Source of the DNA: Cystobacter fuscus | GTDB lineage: Bacteria; Myxococcota; Myxococcia; Myxococcales; Myxococcaceae | DNA: 64,000 bases | NCBI RefSeq assembly: GCF_002305875.1 | Contig: NZ_CP022098.1 | Location: 558,001-622,000 of the forward strand | Direction of reading: 5' to 3' | Shown: one piece after another, positions 34,110 through 42,309 of the stretch | Position numbering within the stretch: the stretch's first letter is position 1 | Layout of the letters: each line of letters opens with the position of its first letter | Program-made: the position numbers and the translations under genes | The notes under the pieces: generated by a model | Seen by the model: only the letters and a program-made list of their open reading frames with translations | Told to the model about the DNA's origin: nothing | The model's database searches: none

Positions 34110-35974
34110 GTCCACCCCGGCATCCCCATGAGCTGCGTGCGGGCGACTTCGTGCGCGACTTCCGCATCGTGCGCCGGTTGGGGGTGGGGGGCTTCGCCTT
34201 CGTCTTCCTGGTGGAGCGCGGAGGACTCCAGTTCTCCATGAAGATGGCCGCCCGGCCGCTGTCCGCCGAGGACCCGGATCAGGTGGATGCCTGGATGCGC
34301 CGCGAGGTGGCCTCGATGGACCAACTGGTGGGTCATCCCCTGGTGTTGCCAGTCTTCGAGTGGAGCCGGTGGCCGGATGCGCGGACGGGTTACGCGTACT
34401 TCCTCACGGCGTACGTTCCGGGAGACACCTTTCATGTCTGGCGCTGGCGTCGGCGCGCCTCGCTCCATGAGTCCGTGGGCGTGTTGAGCACGCTCGCGCG
34501 GACGCTCGAGGTGCTGCACTGGCGAGGTATGTGCCACCGGGATCTCAAGGCGGACAACGTCCTGGTGCGCGAGGCGGATGGAGAGCCCCTCCTCATCGAC
34601 TTCGGCTCGGCGCACCTGCCGGGGGCACGGATCCTGACGGAGGGGGTGGCGCCCGGGACGCTCTACTGCCAGCCACCCGAGGTCATCTCCTTCCTGTTCT
34701 CCGACGCGCGGCTGCCCGGCACCCGCATGCGGGCCCTGCCCTCGGCGGACCTGTATGCCTTTGGCGTGCTGCTCTACGAGACCCTCACGCAGTGCCGTCC
34801 CTTCAACAGCCGGTTGCCGTTGTCGCGATTACTCATCGCCATCGCCTCCACGCCCGTGCCGGATCCCCGGCGGTTCGATCCCTCGATTCCCGAGCCCCTG
34901 GCCGCGCTGACGATGTCCCTGCTGGAAAAGGAGCCCGCGAAGCGCCCTCCGAACGCCGAGGCGGTCCGGTTGGTGTTGGAACGGCTTCGGGAGGAGGGCG
35001 CGGACTCCGGGGTCTGGAGGGCTCCGTCGAAGCGGCCATCCGAGTGCGCGTGGGGACGGGAACTTCCCGAGGAGATGGAGCTGCTGAACGAGGCAGGGGA
35101 GGGACTCCCTGCCGCTCTGGAGGCGTGGCGGCCTCGTGAGGGACGGCGGCTGACGGGGGTGAGGCCGGGACGCCTCGCCGCCCTGGCCTTGGTGCTTGGA
35201 GTGCTCGGGATAGGGTGGATGTGCCTCCGCGTGGCGCATCCTCCTGGCTGGGAGGAGGGCGTTCGCACGGAGCCCACCGCACCGGTTCCTCCGGTGCCGT
35301 TCGAGAAAGGAACGCAGCCCGTGCCCTCCTCCCTTGGTCCCGAATCCTCCCCCGACAGCACTCCAGTGCCTCTTCGCTCGCGCCGGTGCGCGTTGCTCAC
35401 GGGCTTGCTGGGGGTGTCCGCCGCGCAGCTCGCCGGATGCGCCACCGTGCCCCGGCAGCCCGACCCCCAGGGCTATCTCTCCCGGTGTCCTCCCGAGGCT
35501 CGCGCCACGCCGGTGAAGCTGGGCATCAAACCCGACGAGCAGCCCTCCTTCCTGACGCCGACGTCGGGGACTCCGGCCTCGGACGAGCGCATCGAGGATG
35601 GGGGGCCGCTCAACATCAAGCCGGGCCCTGTCTCCGCCGACATGCTCGTGGAGATCGGGGGGAATGAGTTGTACGTGACGATCTTCGGCGTGGCGGAGAT
35701 GAGCCCCAACCGCGTCCACATGCGGTTCGACCGCCTCCGCATGCCCGAGGGCGTTGAGTATCCCATCTGTGGGGTGGCCGTGGACGACATGCACCAGTAC
35801 GGCCTCGCGACCTGGCAGAAGTTCGCCGTTCCGGGGGCGGGTGTGGATCCATCCCGGGTGGACACGACGGGGGGCGGCGTGGTGCTCAACTACCCGCGCT
35901 TCGAGACGGTGTTGCAGGGGCCCGAGGGCTATGAGGTGCCCCGCATCCGTCTGGCTCCACCGGACTGGCGCTGA
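34106..35974 (+). CDS. Membrane Ser/Thr protein kinase with periplasmic domain
   Basis: The 622-residue protein has a kinase domain (about 10-290). Its Gly loop is RLGVGGFAFVFLV, Lys46 lies in FSMKMA, HRD has Asp146 in MCHRDLKADN, DFG has Asp165 in LIDFGSAH, and the activation segment ends GTLYCQPPEV. A TM follows at about 356-375 (RLAALALVLGVLGIG). After it is a Pro/Ser/Glu linker, a second hydrophobic stretch with a lipobox-like end (LLGVSAAQLAGC, Cys445), and a beta-rich periplasmic domain (about 490-622). It is typical of myxobacterial PknB-like kinases that couple an outer sensor to cytoplasmic Ser/Thr phosphorylation. The start is translationally coupled (ATGA) to the DUF2381 gene. Confidence 0.92.
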   Translation: MSPPRHPHELRAGDFVRDFRIVRRLGVGGFAFVFLVERGGLQFSMKMAARPLSAEDPDQVDAWMRREVASMDQLVGHPLVLPVFEWSRWPDARTGYAYFLTAYVPGDTFHVWRWRRRASLHESVGVLSTLARTLEVLHWRGMCHRDLKADNVLVREADGEPLLIDFGSAHLPGARILTEGVAPGTLYCQPPEVISFLFSDARLPGTRMRALPSADLYAFGVLLYETLTQCRPFNSRLPLSRLLIAIASTPVPDPRRFDPSIPEPLAALTMSLLEKEPAKRPPNAEAVRLVLERLREEGADSGVWRAPSKRPSECAWGRELPEEMELLNEAGEGLPAALEAWRPREGRRLTGVRPGRLAALALVLGVLGIGWMCLRVAHPPGWEEGVRTEPTAPVPPVPFEKGTQPVPSSLGPESSPDSTPVPLRSRRCALLTGLLGVSAAQLAGCATVPRQPDPQGYLSRCPPEARATPVKLGIKPDEQPSFLTPTSGTPASDERIEDGGPLNIKPGPVSADMLVEIGGNELYVTIFGVAEMSPNRVHMRFDRLRMPEGVEYPICGVAVDDMHQYGLATWQKFAVPGAGVDPSRVDTTGGGVVLNYPRFETVLQGPEGYEVPRIRLAPPDWR

Positions 35975-36201
35975 GGCCTGGTCCAGAGGCTGGCACGGGT
36001 CTGTATCCTGGGGCTCCCCTCCACCTGGGAGTCCCCGAGATGAAACGCTTGAGTGGTGGGAGGGTGTGTGCCCGAAGGGGGCCGCACTATCGACAACCTG
36101 CTCAACGACTGAGCGCGCAGATAAGAAGGACGGAAGGCGTGTGGCGGGAGTAGGAGCAGGGCCGGGACTCGTCCCACGTTGACAATCGGAGCCGGACTCC
36201 C

Positions 36202-37026
36202 ATGACGAACCAACGCATCTTCATCACCGGTGGTGCCAGTGGCCTCGGTCGGTCCATCGCGCTGCGCTATGCGCGGGCGGGCTGGCGTGTGTGCATTGGC
36301 GACGTGAACCCCACGCGCGGCGCGGAGGTGCTGCGCGAGCTCCAGGCGCTCGCGCCCGCGGCGCTCTATATGCCCTGTGACGTGACGCGCGCGGAGGACC
36401 TGCGAGCGGTGGCCGAGCGGCTCACGGCCGACTGGGGCGGAGTGGACGTGGTGGTGAACAACGCGGGCGTCGCCGCGCCGGGCGCCATCGAGGACGTGCC
36501 CCTCGAGGACTGGCAGCGGGTGCTGGACATCAACGTGATGGGCGTGGTGCGCGGCTGCTACGTGTTCACGCCCTTGTTCAAGCGCCAGGGCCAGGGCCAT
36601 TTCGTCAACGTGGCCTCCATGGCGGGCCTGCTCGATGTGCCCCGGGCGGCTTGCTACAACGCCTCCAAGGCGGCCGTGGTCTCGCTGTCCGAGACGTTGC
36701 AGAACGAGTTCGTCGGCACGCGCCTGGGCGTGACGCTCGTGTGTCCCTCCTTCTTCAAGACGAACCTCGCCGAGTCGCTGCGCAATGTCGATGCCGCCAC
36801 GCGCGCGGCGGTGAACCGGGTGCTCGAGCGCTCGACGGTGTCCGCGGAGGACATCGCGGAGCAGATCTTCCAGGCGGTGCGCCAGCGCACGTTCTACGTC
36901 CTGCCGCACGTGCAGGGCCGTCAGGCGTGGCTCATGAAGCGCCTGCTGCCGCGTCCGCTGTACATGCGGCTGATCAGCGCGCAGCTGCGCCGGATGCGCG
37001 GGTCCGACTCTCGCAAGACCGCCTGA
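36202..37026 (+). CDS. Short-chain dehydrogenase/reductase
   Basis: This complete 274-residue classical SDR has TGGASGLG for cofactor binding (residues 9-16), CDVTRAEDL (Asp64-type adenine contact), NNAGVAAPG, catalytic Ser in VNVASMAG and Tyr/Lys in YNASKAAV. The C-terminal extension is basic and hydrophobic (MKRLLPRPLYMRLISAQL), resembling SDRs acting on lipid-like substrates. NAD(H) versus NADP(H) preference is not decided. It stands alone with 227 bp of non-coding DNA before it and 466 bp after. Confidence 0.9.
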   Translation: MTNQRIFITGGASGLGRSIALRYARAGWRVCIGDVNPTRGAEVLRELQALAPAALYMPCDVTRAEDLRAVAERLTADWGGVDVVVNNAGVAAPGAIEDVPLEDWQRVLDINVMGVVRGCYVFTPLFKRQGQGHFVNVASMAGLLDVPRAACYNASKAAVVSLSETLQNEFVGTRLGVTLVCPSFFKTNLAESLRNVDAATRAAVNRVLERSTVSAEDIAEQIFQAVRQRTFYVLPHVQGRQAWLMKRLLPRPLYMRLISAQLRRMRGSDSRKTA

Positions 37027-37492
37027 GCTACGGCGATCGCCCGCGCTGCTCGCCGGGCGGCGTGTGGGGCTCGTGTCGAACCAGGTGCTGCTGACGCTGG
37101 CGGACATGCGCTCGGATGGGAACATCCTTCCACCGCCTCTCCTTCGTCAGCGGGCCTGTCCTGGCGCGCGGGTGGACGAGCTCCTGACCGAGACCCTTCT
37201 CAACGACGAGCTTCACGTGCCATCGCCCGGAGCATCCTGGCCGAGAACCACCGGAGTCTGGAGGAGAAGCTCGCTGCCTTGCGGCTCTTTACTACAGTTG
37301 GACGTTGTTGGTTCCGGGGGCCCTGCGGCGGTAATGGCAGAGTTTGTTTCTCCGCCTCGAGCGCATGGGCCTGCGCCGGGGAGGCACCTATCGCGGCCCC
37401 CTTGCTCCCGCCAGACATGTCAGACAGGTCCGTAGAATCCGACCCGCCTTGCAAGGAGCAGGGCTGAATCCTGAAAGGCTGAGTCCAAGTTC
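37027..37492. other. Intergenic stretch with possible decayed coding remnants
   Basis: This 466-bp stretch has no convincing intact gene. Forward-strand pieces such as IARSILAENHRSLEEKLAALRLF (about 37218-37286) and LFLRLERMGLRRGGTYRG (about 37345-37400) look like coding helices in different frames with a stop between them, so they may be remains of one gene. I cannot name it. The region also carries the unresolved promoter of the FG-GAP gene. Confidence 0.35.
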
Positions 37493-38347
37493 ATGAGAAA
37501 TTCATCTACCCTGAATGGGAGTATCTTCTTCGCGGCCCTCTTGAGTTTCACCATGGGGGCAGGTGAGGCCCAGGCGGCCGGAACGTTCATGGGGGCGTGG
37601 GATCTGACGGGGGATGGTGTTGCGGAGACCGTGTACAACAACCTGAGTTCGATCGAGGTCAGACAATCGAATGGCTCCACGCGCAGCTACAGTATCACGA
37701 ACGCCGCTTGGACGCTGTTGACCGTGGCGGACCTGGATGGAACGGCGGGCTTGGAGTTGGCGATCAACGTCGGTTCCAGCATCAAGATCATCACCCATCG
37801 CACGGGCTCGGTCCGTGACTACTTCATCTCCTCGGGGCCCTGGGCTCCGCTCGGATACCATGATCTGAACGCTGATGGTGCGACGGATATCGCGGTCAAC
37901 ACCGGGCCCGCCGTGAGGACCATCAAGCTCAAGACGGACACGGTGCGTGACTATGCCATCTCGAATGTCTCGTGGGCGCCCATCGGTTTCGCGGACACGG
38001 ACGGGGATGGCGGCATCGATATCGTTGTCAACAACGTGCGTGCCGTCAAGATCATCAACGATCGGACCGCCTCCTCTCGCGATTACGCCATCTCGAGCGT
38101 CAGTTGGGCACCCATTGGCATCATCGATACGGACGGGAAGCCCGGTGCCGAGGTGGTCATCAACAACCTCTCGTCGGTCAAGATCATCCGAAACCGGGAC
38201 GCCAGCACGAGGGATTACGCTGTCGGGAGCCCCTCCTGGAGTGTGCAGATGATCGCCGACCTCGACGGCAAGGCTGGAAACGAGATCATGTTGAACCTCG
38301 GTACTACCACCAAGACCATCTACGACGCCTCCGGGCAATACTACTGA
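37493..38347 (+). CDS. Secreted FG-GAP/VCBS-like repeat protein
   Basis: The 284-residue product has a signal peptide (SIFFAALLSFTMGAGEAQA) and six tandem repeats of about 43 residues. Each has a calcium-loop-like signature: DLTGDGVAETVYNN, DLDGTAGLELAIN, DLNADGATDIAVN, DTDGDGGIDIVVNN, DTDGKPGAEVVINN, DLDGKAGNEIMLN. The pattern fits a beta-propeller of the integrin-alpha or VCBS type, with Asp-rich loops that may hold calcium. The base composition is clearly less GC-rich than the neighbours, suggesting acquisition or a distinct history. It has no visible cell-wall or membrane anchor, so it is probably released. The ribosome site is weak. Confidence 0.82.
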   Translation: MRNSSTLNGSIFFAALLSFTMGAGEAQAAGTFMGAWDLTGDGVAETVYNNLSSIEVRQSNGSTRSYSITNAAWTLLTVADLDGTAGLELAINVGSSIKIITHRTGSVRDYFISSGPWAPLGYHDLNADGATDIAVNTGPAVRTIKLKTDTVRDYAISNVSWAPIGFADTDGDGGIDIVVNNVRAVKIINDRTASSRDYAISSVSWAPIGIIDTDGKPGAEVVINNLSSVKIIRNRDASTRDYAVGSPSWSVQMIADLDGKAGNEIMLNLGTTTKTIYDASGQYY

Positions 38348-38412
38348 GAGCGGCGCCTGAGCGCTTCGCTGAGAAACGAGTCGTCTGACACCCTTCTCGG
38401 GCTTCCAGGGAG

Positions 38413-39318
38413 TCAGTCGAGGAAGCGGCGTTCCCAGCGGAGGGTGTCCTCGGAGGCCACGGGGTCGCGGAGGGGAGGCTCGTGGTAGAGCCAGGGCGCC
38501 AACACGCGGGCCAGCTCACGGTGCAGGGGCAGGGTGTGTCCCCGGGTGGTGTCACCTGCCTCGGGCCACTCGCCGAGCGTGACGAGGGCGCGCTCGGCGT
38601 CCAGGGGTTGCACGGAGATGTCGGGGGAGACGAGGCGGGAGCGCAGCCCCGGGACTCCTCCCAGCTCTCCGAGGACGGGCTGTCCCAGGAAGGTCAGCCA
38701 GTGGGGGCCTCGTATCCGTGTGCCGATGTGCCAACCGAGATGTTCCAGTGCATGGACGTCCATGCCCGGGTAGCGCAGGCGCAACTGGCGGAGTTCATCG
38801 GAGACGCCGGCGAGTTGGTGAAGGGCATTGAGGGAGAGGCTGACATGGCCCGAGTTGAAGGGGAGGGGAGCGGCCAGCTCCAAGGCCAGTTCGCGCACGC
38901 GCGAGGGCCCTCGTTCCTCCAGGAACTCGGTGGGCAGCCAGAACTCCAACGCACAGACCGCATGGGGGTTGTTGATGAAGAATAGAGCTTCGAGGTCCTT
39001 GCCGAAATATTCGAATTGATAGGGACCAGCTTCGCGGGGGTTGTCTGACAACGTGATGAGGGGGCTGCTCCCCTGCATCCGGCTGCGGAGGTGTGCCCAG
39101 CCCGCCTCATCCAACTCCTGCGGGTCCCCTTCGTCATCCACATACCAGCCGAGTGCTTCTGGCCCAAAGGTTTGTAAATACGTCTCCAGGGAGCGCATGA
39201 CGCCTTGTGCCACCTCGCGGTGATGGCGGCGCATGTAGAAGCAGATGCTCAATCCGTCTCGTATGAGGATACTGCCATCTTGTGCGTAGATGCGGATGGT
39301 CGGACAGTGCTCGCTCAT
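38413..39318 (-). CDS. DUF3396 immunity protein, copy A (orphan)
   Basis: The 301-residue cytoplasmic protein is of the DUF3396 / type VI immunity family: IRDGLSICFYMRRHHREVAQ near residue 20, EYFGKDLEALFFINNP near 105, LEHLGWHIGTRIRGPHWLTF near 195, and LYHEPPLRDPVASEDTLRWE at the end. It is nearly identical to copy B (39880-40785) over residues 115-301 and clearly divergent over residues 45-110. Its ATG overlaps by 4 bp the end of the broken toxin copy, so it now lacks a functional toxin partner. It is still open at full length, which suggests selection for protection against toxins made by others. Confidence 0.85.
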   Translation of the reverse strand: MSEHCPTIRIYAQDGSILIRDGLSICFYMRRHHREVAQGVMRSLETYLQTFGPEALGWYVDDEGDPQELDEAGWAHLRSRMQGSSPLITLSDNPREAGPYQFEYFGKDLEALFFINNPHAVCALEFWLPTEFLEERGPSRVRELALELAAPLPFNSGHVSLSLNALHQLAGVSDELRQLRLRYPGMDVHALEHLGWHIGTRIRGPHWLTFLGQPVLGELGGVPGLRSRLVSPDISVQPLDAERALVTLGEWPEAGDTTRGHTLPLHRELARVLAPWLYHEPPLRDPVASEDTLRWERRFLD

Positions 39319-39831
39319 GGCTGGATCCTCTGCTCTATTCCACGTCGCGGAGTGACGAGAGCAGCTTCTGCCTTGAGTGTTTCGACATACACTTTTCCCT
39401 GAGTTAAGTCCTTGTTGACGTGACCCTCTGTGTATGTTCTCCAGGACGCATTATTATCGGGAGGACAAGGGAATTTGAAGTCGTAGATGGAGACGGCCTG
39501 GAGTGGATTGCCGGAGTGGATGACCACGTCCGGCACTTGACCTCGGCATCCGCCCATGCGGCGCATTCATGGAGGATCCGTTCGATGCGGAGCTTCAGCT
39601 CGCGGGGGAGAGGAAGCGGAGCGTGGCGGCGATGGAGGCGACTTCGGCCCCGCTACGCACGGTGGGAGCGGCACCCGCTTCCTGTCCGTTGAGGAGAGCG
39701 CAGTTGGCGGGATTCTGCCGACAGGCGTTCGTGACGGAATCGGCGGAGTACGCCACCGGAGCGCACACCGCGAGCAGGCCCCCGAAGAGGAACAACCCCG
39801 AAGGTCTTCGAAGCTTCATGACAGAGGGCAT
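39315..39831 (-). pseudogene. Decayed toxin, copy A of the signal-peptide nuclease-like protein
   Basis: The N-terminal 74 residues (MPSVMKLRRPSGLFLFGGLL through ATLRFLS) and the last 75 residues (from PDVVIHSGNPLQAVSIYDFK) match copy B at 40782-41585 nearly identically. Copy A has an extra CG near 39601, which shifts the frame after RFLS. A deletion then joins CCGGCAC to TTGACCTCGG (39536/39537); compared with copy B it removes 292 bp (41001-41292). The remaining segments cannot be translated together. The PD-(D/E)xK-like active-site segment survives in the downstream half but has no usable upstream. The immunity gene that overlaps its stop is intact. Confidence 0.9.
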
Positions 39832-39879
39832 GGTGTGTTCCCCAGGGGCATGGGCTCCGTGGACTCTCGCACGGCGAAG

Positions 39880-40785
39880 TCAGTCGAGGAAGCGGCGTTC
39901 CCAGCGGAGGGTGTCCTCGGAGGCCACGGGGTCGCGGAGGGGAGGCTCGTGGTAGAGCCAGGGCGCCAACACGCGGGCCAGCTCGCGGTGCAGGGGCAGG
40001 GGGAGTCCCCGGGTGGTGTCACCTGCCTCGGGCCACTCGCCGAGGGTGACGAGGGCGCGCTCGGCGTCCAGGGGTTGCACGGAGATGTCCGGGGAGACGA
40101 GGCGGGAGCGCAGCCCCGGGACTCCCCCCAGCTCTCCGAGGACGGGCTGTCCCAGGAAGGTCAGCCAGTGGGGGCCTCGTATCCGTGTGCCGATGTGCCA
40201 ACCGAGATGTTCCAGTGCATGGACGTCCATGCCCGGGTAGCGCAGGCGCAACTGGCGGAGTTCATCGGAGACGCCGGCGAGTTGGTGAAGGGCGTTGAGG
40301 GAGAGGCTGACATGGCCGGAGTTGAAGGGGAGGGAAGTGGCCAGCTCCAAGGCCAGTTCACGCACGCGCGCGGGCCCTCGTTCCTCCAGGAACTCGGTGG
40401 GCAGCCAGAACTCCAACGCACAGACCGCATGGGGGTTGTTGATGAAGAACGGGGCTTCGAGGTCCTTACCGAAATATTCGAACCGATAGGGACTGGCGCC
40501 TGCCGGATCATCTTTCAATATGATAATGGGGCTGCGCCCCTGCATCCGGCTCCGAATGTGTGCCCAGCCCGCCTCATCCAGCTCCTGCCAGTCTCCTTCG
40601 CTATCCGCGTACCAGCCGAGCGCTTCCGGGCCCAGGACCCGCAGGTATGTCTCCAGGGAGCGCATGACGCCTTGTGCCACCTCGTGGTGATGGCGGCGCA
40701 TGTAGAAGCAGATGCTCAATCCGTCTCGTATGAGGATACTGCCATCTAGTGCGCAGATGCGGATGGTCGGACAGTGCTCGCTCAT
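39880..40785 (-). CDS. DUF3396 immunity protein, copy B
   Basis: The 301-residue protein is the functional partner of the intact toxin at 40782-41585: its ATG overlaps the toxin stop (ATGA), so the two are translated together. It has the DUF3396 / type VI immunity layout and no signal, so it would neutralise the toxin in the cytoplasm. Relative to copy A it differs at about 20 of the first 115 residues (LRVLGPEALGWYADSEGD here versus LQTFGPEALGWYVDDEGD) and at only about 5 of the last 186. The variable part would be the toxin-binding surface if specificity changed; that is inference. Confidence 0.85.
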   Translation of the reverse strand: MSEHCPTIRICALDGSILIRDGLSICFYMRRHHHEVAQGVMRSLETYLRVLGPEALGWYADSEGDWQELDEAGWAHIRSRMQGRSPIIILKDDPAGASPYRFEYFGKDLEAPFFINNPHAVCALEFWLPTEFLEERGPARVRELALELATSLPFNSGHVSLSLNALHQLAGVSDELRQLRLRYPGMDVHALEHLGWHIGTRIRGPHWLTFLGQPVLGELGGVPGLRSRLVSPDISVQPLDAERALVTLGEWPEAGDTTRGLPLPLHRELARVLAPWLYHEPPLRDPVASEDTLRWERRFLD

Positions 40786-41585
40786 GGCTGGATCCTCTGC
40801 TCTATTCCACGTCGCGGAGTGACGAGGGCGGCTTCTGTCTTGAGTGCTTCGACGTACACCTTTCCCTGGCTCGAACCCTCGAATGGTCCATGGTCATACA
40901 TCCTCCAGGGCGTTTCGTTGTGGGGAGGACAAGGGAATTTGAAGTCGTAGATGGAGACGGCCTGGAGTGGATTTCCGGAGTGGATGACCACGTCCGGCAC
41001 CAATGTCCCTTTCAGTTCTTTTCCGCAATCTTGGCGGAGAAGGGCGCGGACTTCCGCCGGGCTGAGCCACTGAAGCTGTCCCGTTGGTCTGTCGTAACGG
41101 TAGCGGGGCTCCAGGCTGAACCGTCCTGGAATCAGCGGGTCCAACTGTTCCTGGACGCACTGGGTGGCCAGGGCGTGCTTCTCGCTACCCCATTGCATCG
41201 CCCGGGTCACCGTCTGCCCACAGGGGTCCAGTTTGGGCAGGACTTCCTGGCACTGCTGGCGTGAAGGCGCATTGCCGCCCAGGCGCTGGCGGTTGACCTC
41301 GGCATCCGCCCATGCGGCGCATTCATGGAGGATCCGTTCGATGCGGAGCTTCAGCTCGGGGGAGAGGAAGCGGAGCGTGGCGGCGATGGACGCGATTTCG
41401 GCCCCGCTGCGCACGGTGGGCGCGGCACCCGCTTCCTGTCCGTTGAGGAGAGCGCAGTTGGCGGGATTCTGCCGACAGGCGTTCGTGACGGAATCGGCGG
41501 CGTACGCCACCGGAGCGCACACCGCGAGCAGGCCTCCGAGGAGGAACAACCTCGAAGGTCGCCGGAACTTCATGACAGAGGGCAT
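40782..41585 (-). CDS. Secreted toxin candidate with PD-(D/E)xK-like nuclease motif
   Basis: The 267-residue product has an N-terminal signal (RLFLLGGLLAVCAPVAYA, cleaved near AYA-AD) and then a Cys/Arg-rich helical part (about 35-175; ACRQNPANCALL, PSRQQCQEVLPKLDPCGQTV). The C-terminal part is alpha+beta. In it LVPDVVIHSGNPLQAVSIYDFKFPCP has the D...D-x-K spacing of a PD-(D/E)xK nuclease core (Asp near 198, Asp and Lys near 213-215). The DUF3396 immunity gene begins in its stop codon, as effector and immunity pairs do. The ATG at 41585 has GGAAG ahead. An exported DNase-like toxin must be delivered into a neighbour by some contact-dependent route. The nuclease reading rests on motif spacing only. 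Confidence 0.72.
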   Translation of the reverse strand: MPSVMKFRRPSRLFLLGGLLAVCAPVAYAADSVTNACRQNPANCALLNGQEAGAAPTVRSGAEIASIAATLRFLSPELKLRIERILHECAAWADAEVNRQRLGGNAPSRQQCQEVLPKLDPCGQTVTRAMQWGSEKHALATQCVQEQLDPLIPGRFSLEPRYRYDRPTGQLQWLSPAEVRALLRQDCGKELKGTLVPDVVIHSGNPLQAVSIYDFKFPCPPHNETPWRMYDHGPFEGSSQGKVYVEALKTEAALVTPRRGIEQRIQP

Positions 41586-41706
41586 GGTGTGCTTCCGAGG
41601 GGCATGGGCTCCGTGGACTCTCGCACGGCGGAGTCAGTCGATGAAGTGGAAGCGCGGAGGGGCGCGGCCCTGTTGCGCGGGAAGTTTCCTTGGATAACCT
41701 TCGAGA

Positions 41707-42132
41707 ATGGCTGACACCCGGCAACAACCGCCACGCTTTACCCAGGATGAGGCCGCGGAGATCGTTCGCGAGGCCACCTCGCGCATGCTCGAGGGTCGGC
41801 ACGAGCACCCCTCCACCGGGTCGCGCCAGCTCACGCGCGAGGATCTCCTCTCCCTGGCGCACGAGCTGGGCGTGAGCGAGGACGCCGTGGATCAGGTGCT
41901 CGCCGACCGGGCGAAGAGGCGCAAGCACCAGTCTCGCCGCCGGGGCGCGTTGATCGGCCTGGCGGCCCACGGCATGAGCTACGGCATCGTCATGAGCGGA
42001 CTCGCCCTCGTGGACGTGATGAGCGGCCCGGGTTGGTGGTTCCAATGGCCCGCGGTGGCCTGGGGCATGGGACTCGCCTTCCATGTCATGGGCCTGGTCC
42101 TCGGTGCCCTGAAGCGGGCTGGCACCGAGTAG
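41707..42132 (+). CDS. 2TM-domain protein with basic N-terminal helix
   Basis: The 141-residue protein starts with a helical cytoplasmic part (FTQDEAAEIVREATSRML, then REDLLSLAHELGVSEDAVDQVL) followed by a basic stretch and two TM helices (about 80-100 and 108-128; AHGMSYGIVMSGLALVDVM and AVAWGMGLAFHVMGLVLGAL). This is the small 2TM-domain arrangement. Function unknown. It is rightward and divergent from the toxin module (start 121 bp from the toxin start). Confidence 0.78.
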   Translation: MADTRQQPPRFTQDEAAEIVREATSRMLEGRHEHPSTGSRQLTREDLLSLAHELGVSEDAVDQVLADRAKRRKHQSRRRGALIGLAAHGMSYGIVMSGLALVDVMSGPGWWFQWPAVAWGMGLAFHVMGLVLGALKRAGTE

Positions 42133-42309
42133 GCCCGCGTGCCCTCCTCACGCCGGACTCCTCCCTGACGTGCGCACATCCCGGGCTGGCGTCGACGCCG
42201 GGCGTGGCCACGCTGGAGATGAGCGCATGTCCACTCCGGATGGCACCCATTTCCGGGCGGGGCCGTGCCAGCAGGTGTCTGTCTGGGTCCCTGGTGCACG
42301 AGGTCCACG

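Larger units (their letters stand above)
38413..41585 (-). repeat. Tandem duplication of a toxin/immunity module
   Basis: Two direct units: copy A at about 38413-39831 (immunity plus decayed toxin) and copy B at about 39880-41585 (immunity plus intact toxin). The offset is 1467 bp for the immunity genes and 1754 bp for the toxin starts, the difference being the 292-bp deletion, a 2-bp insertion and a 3-bp codon gain in copy A. The short sequence AGTCAGTCGAGGAAGCGG occurs at both immunity 3' ends, and a degenerate version (AGTCAGTCGATGAAGTGG) recurs at 41633-41650, so a third, lost unit or the original junction may have been there. Confidence 0.88.
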
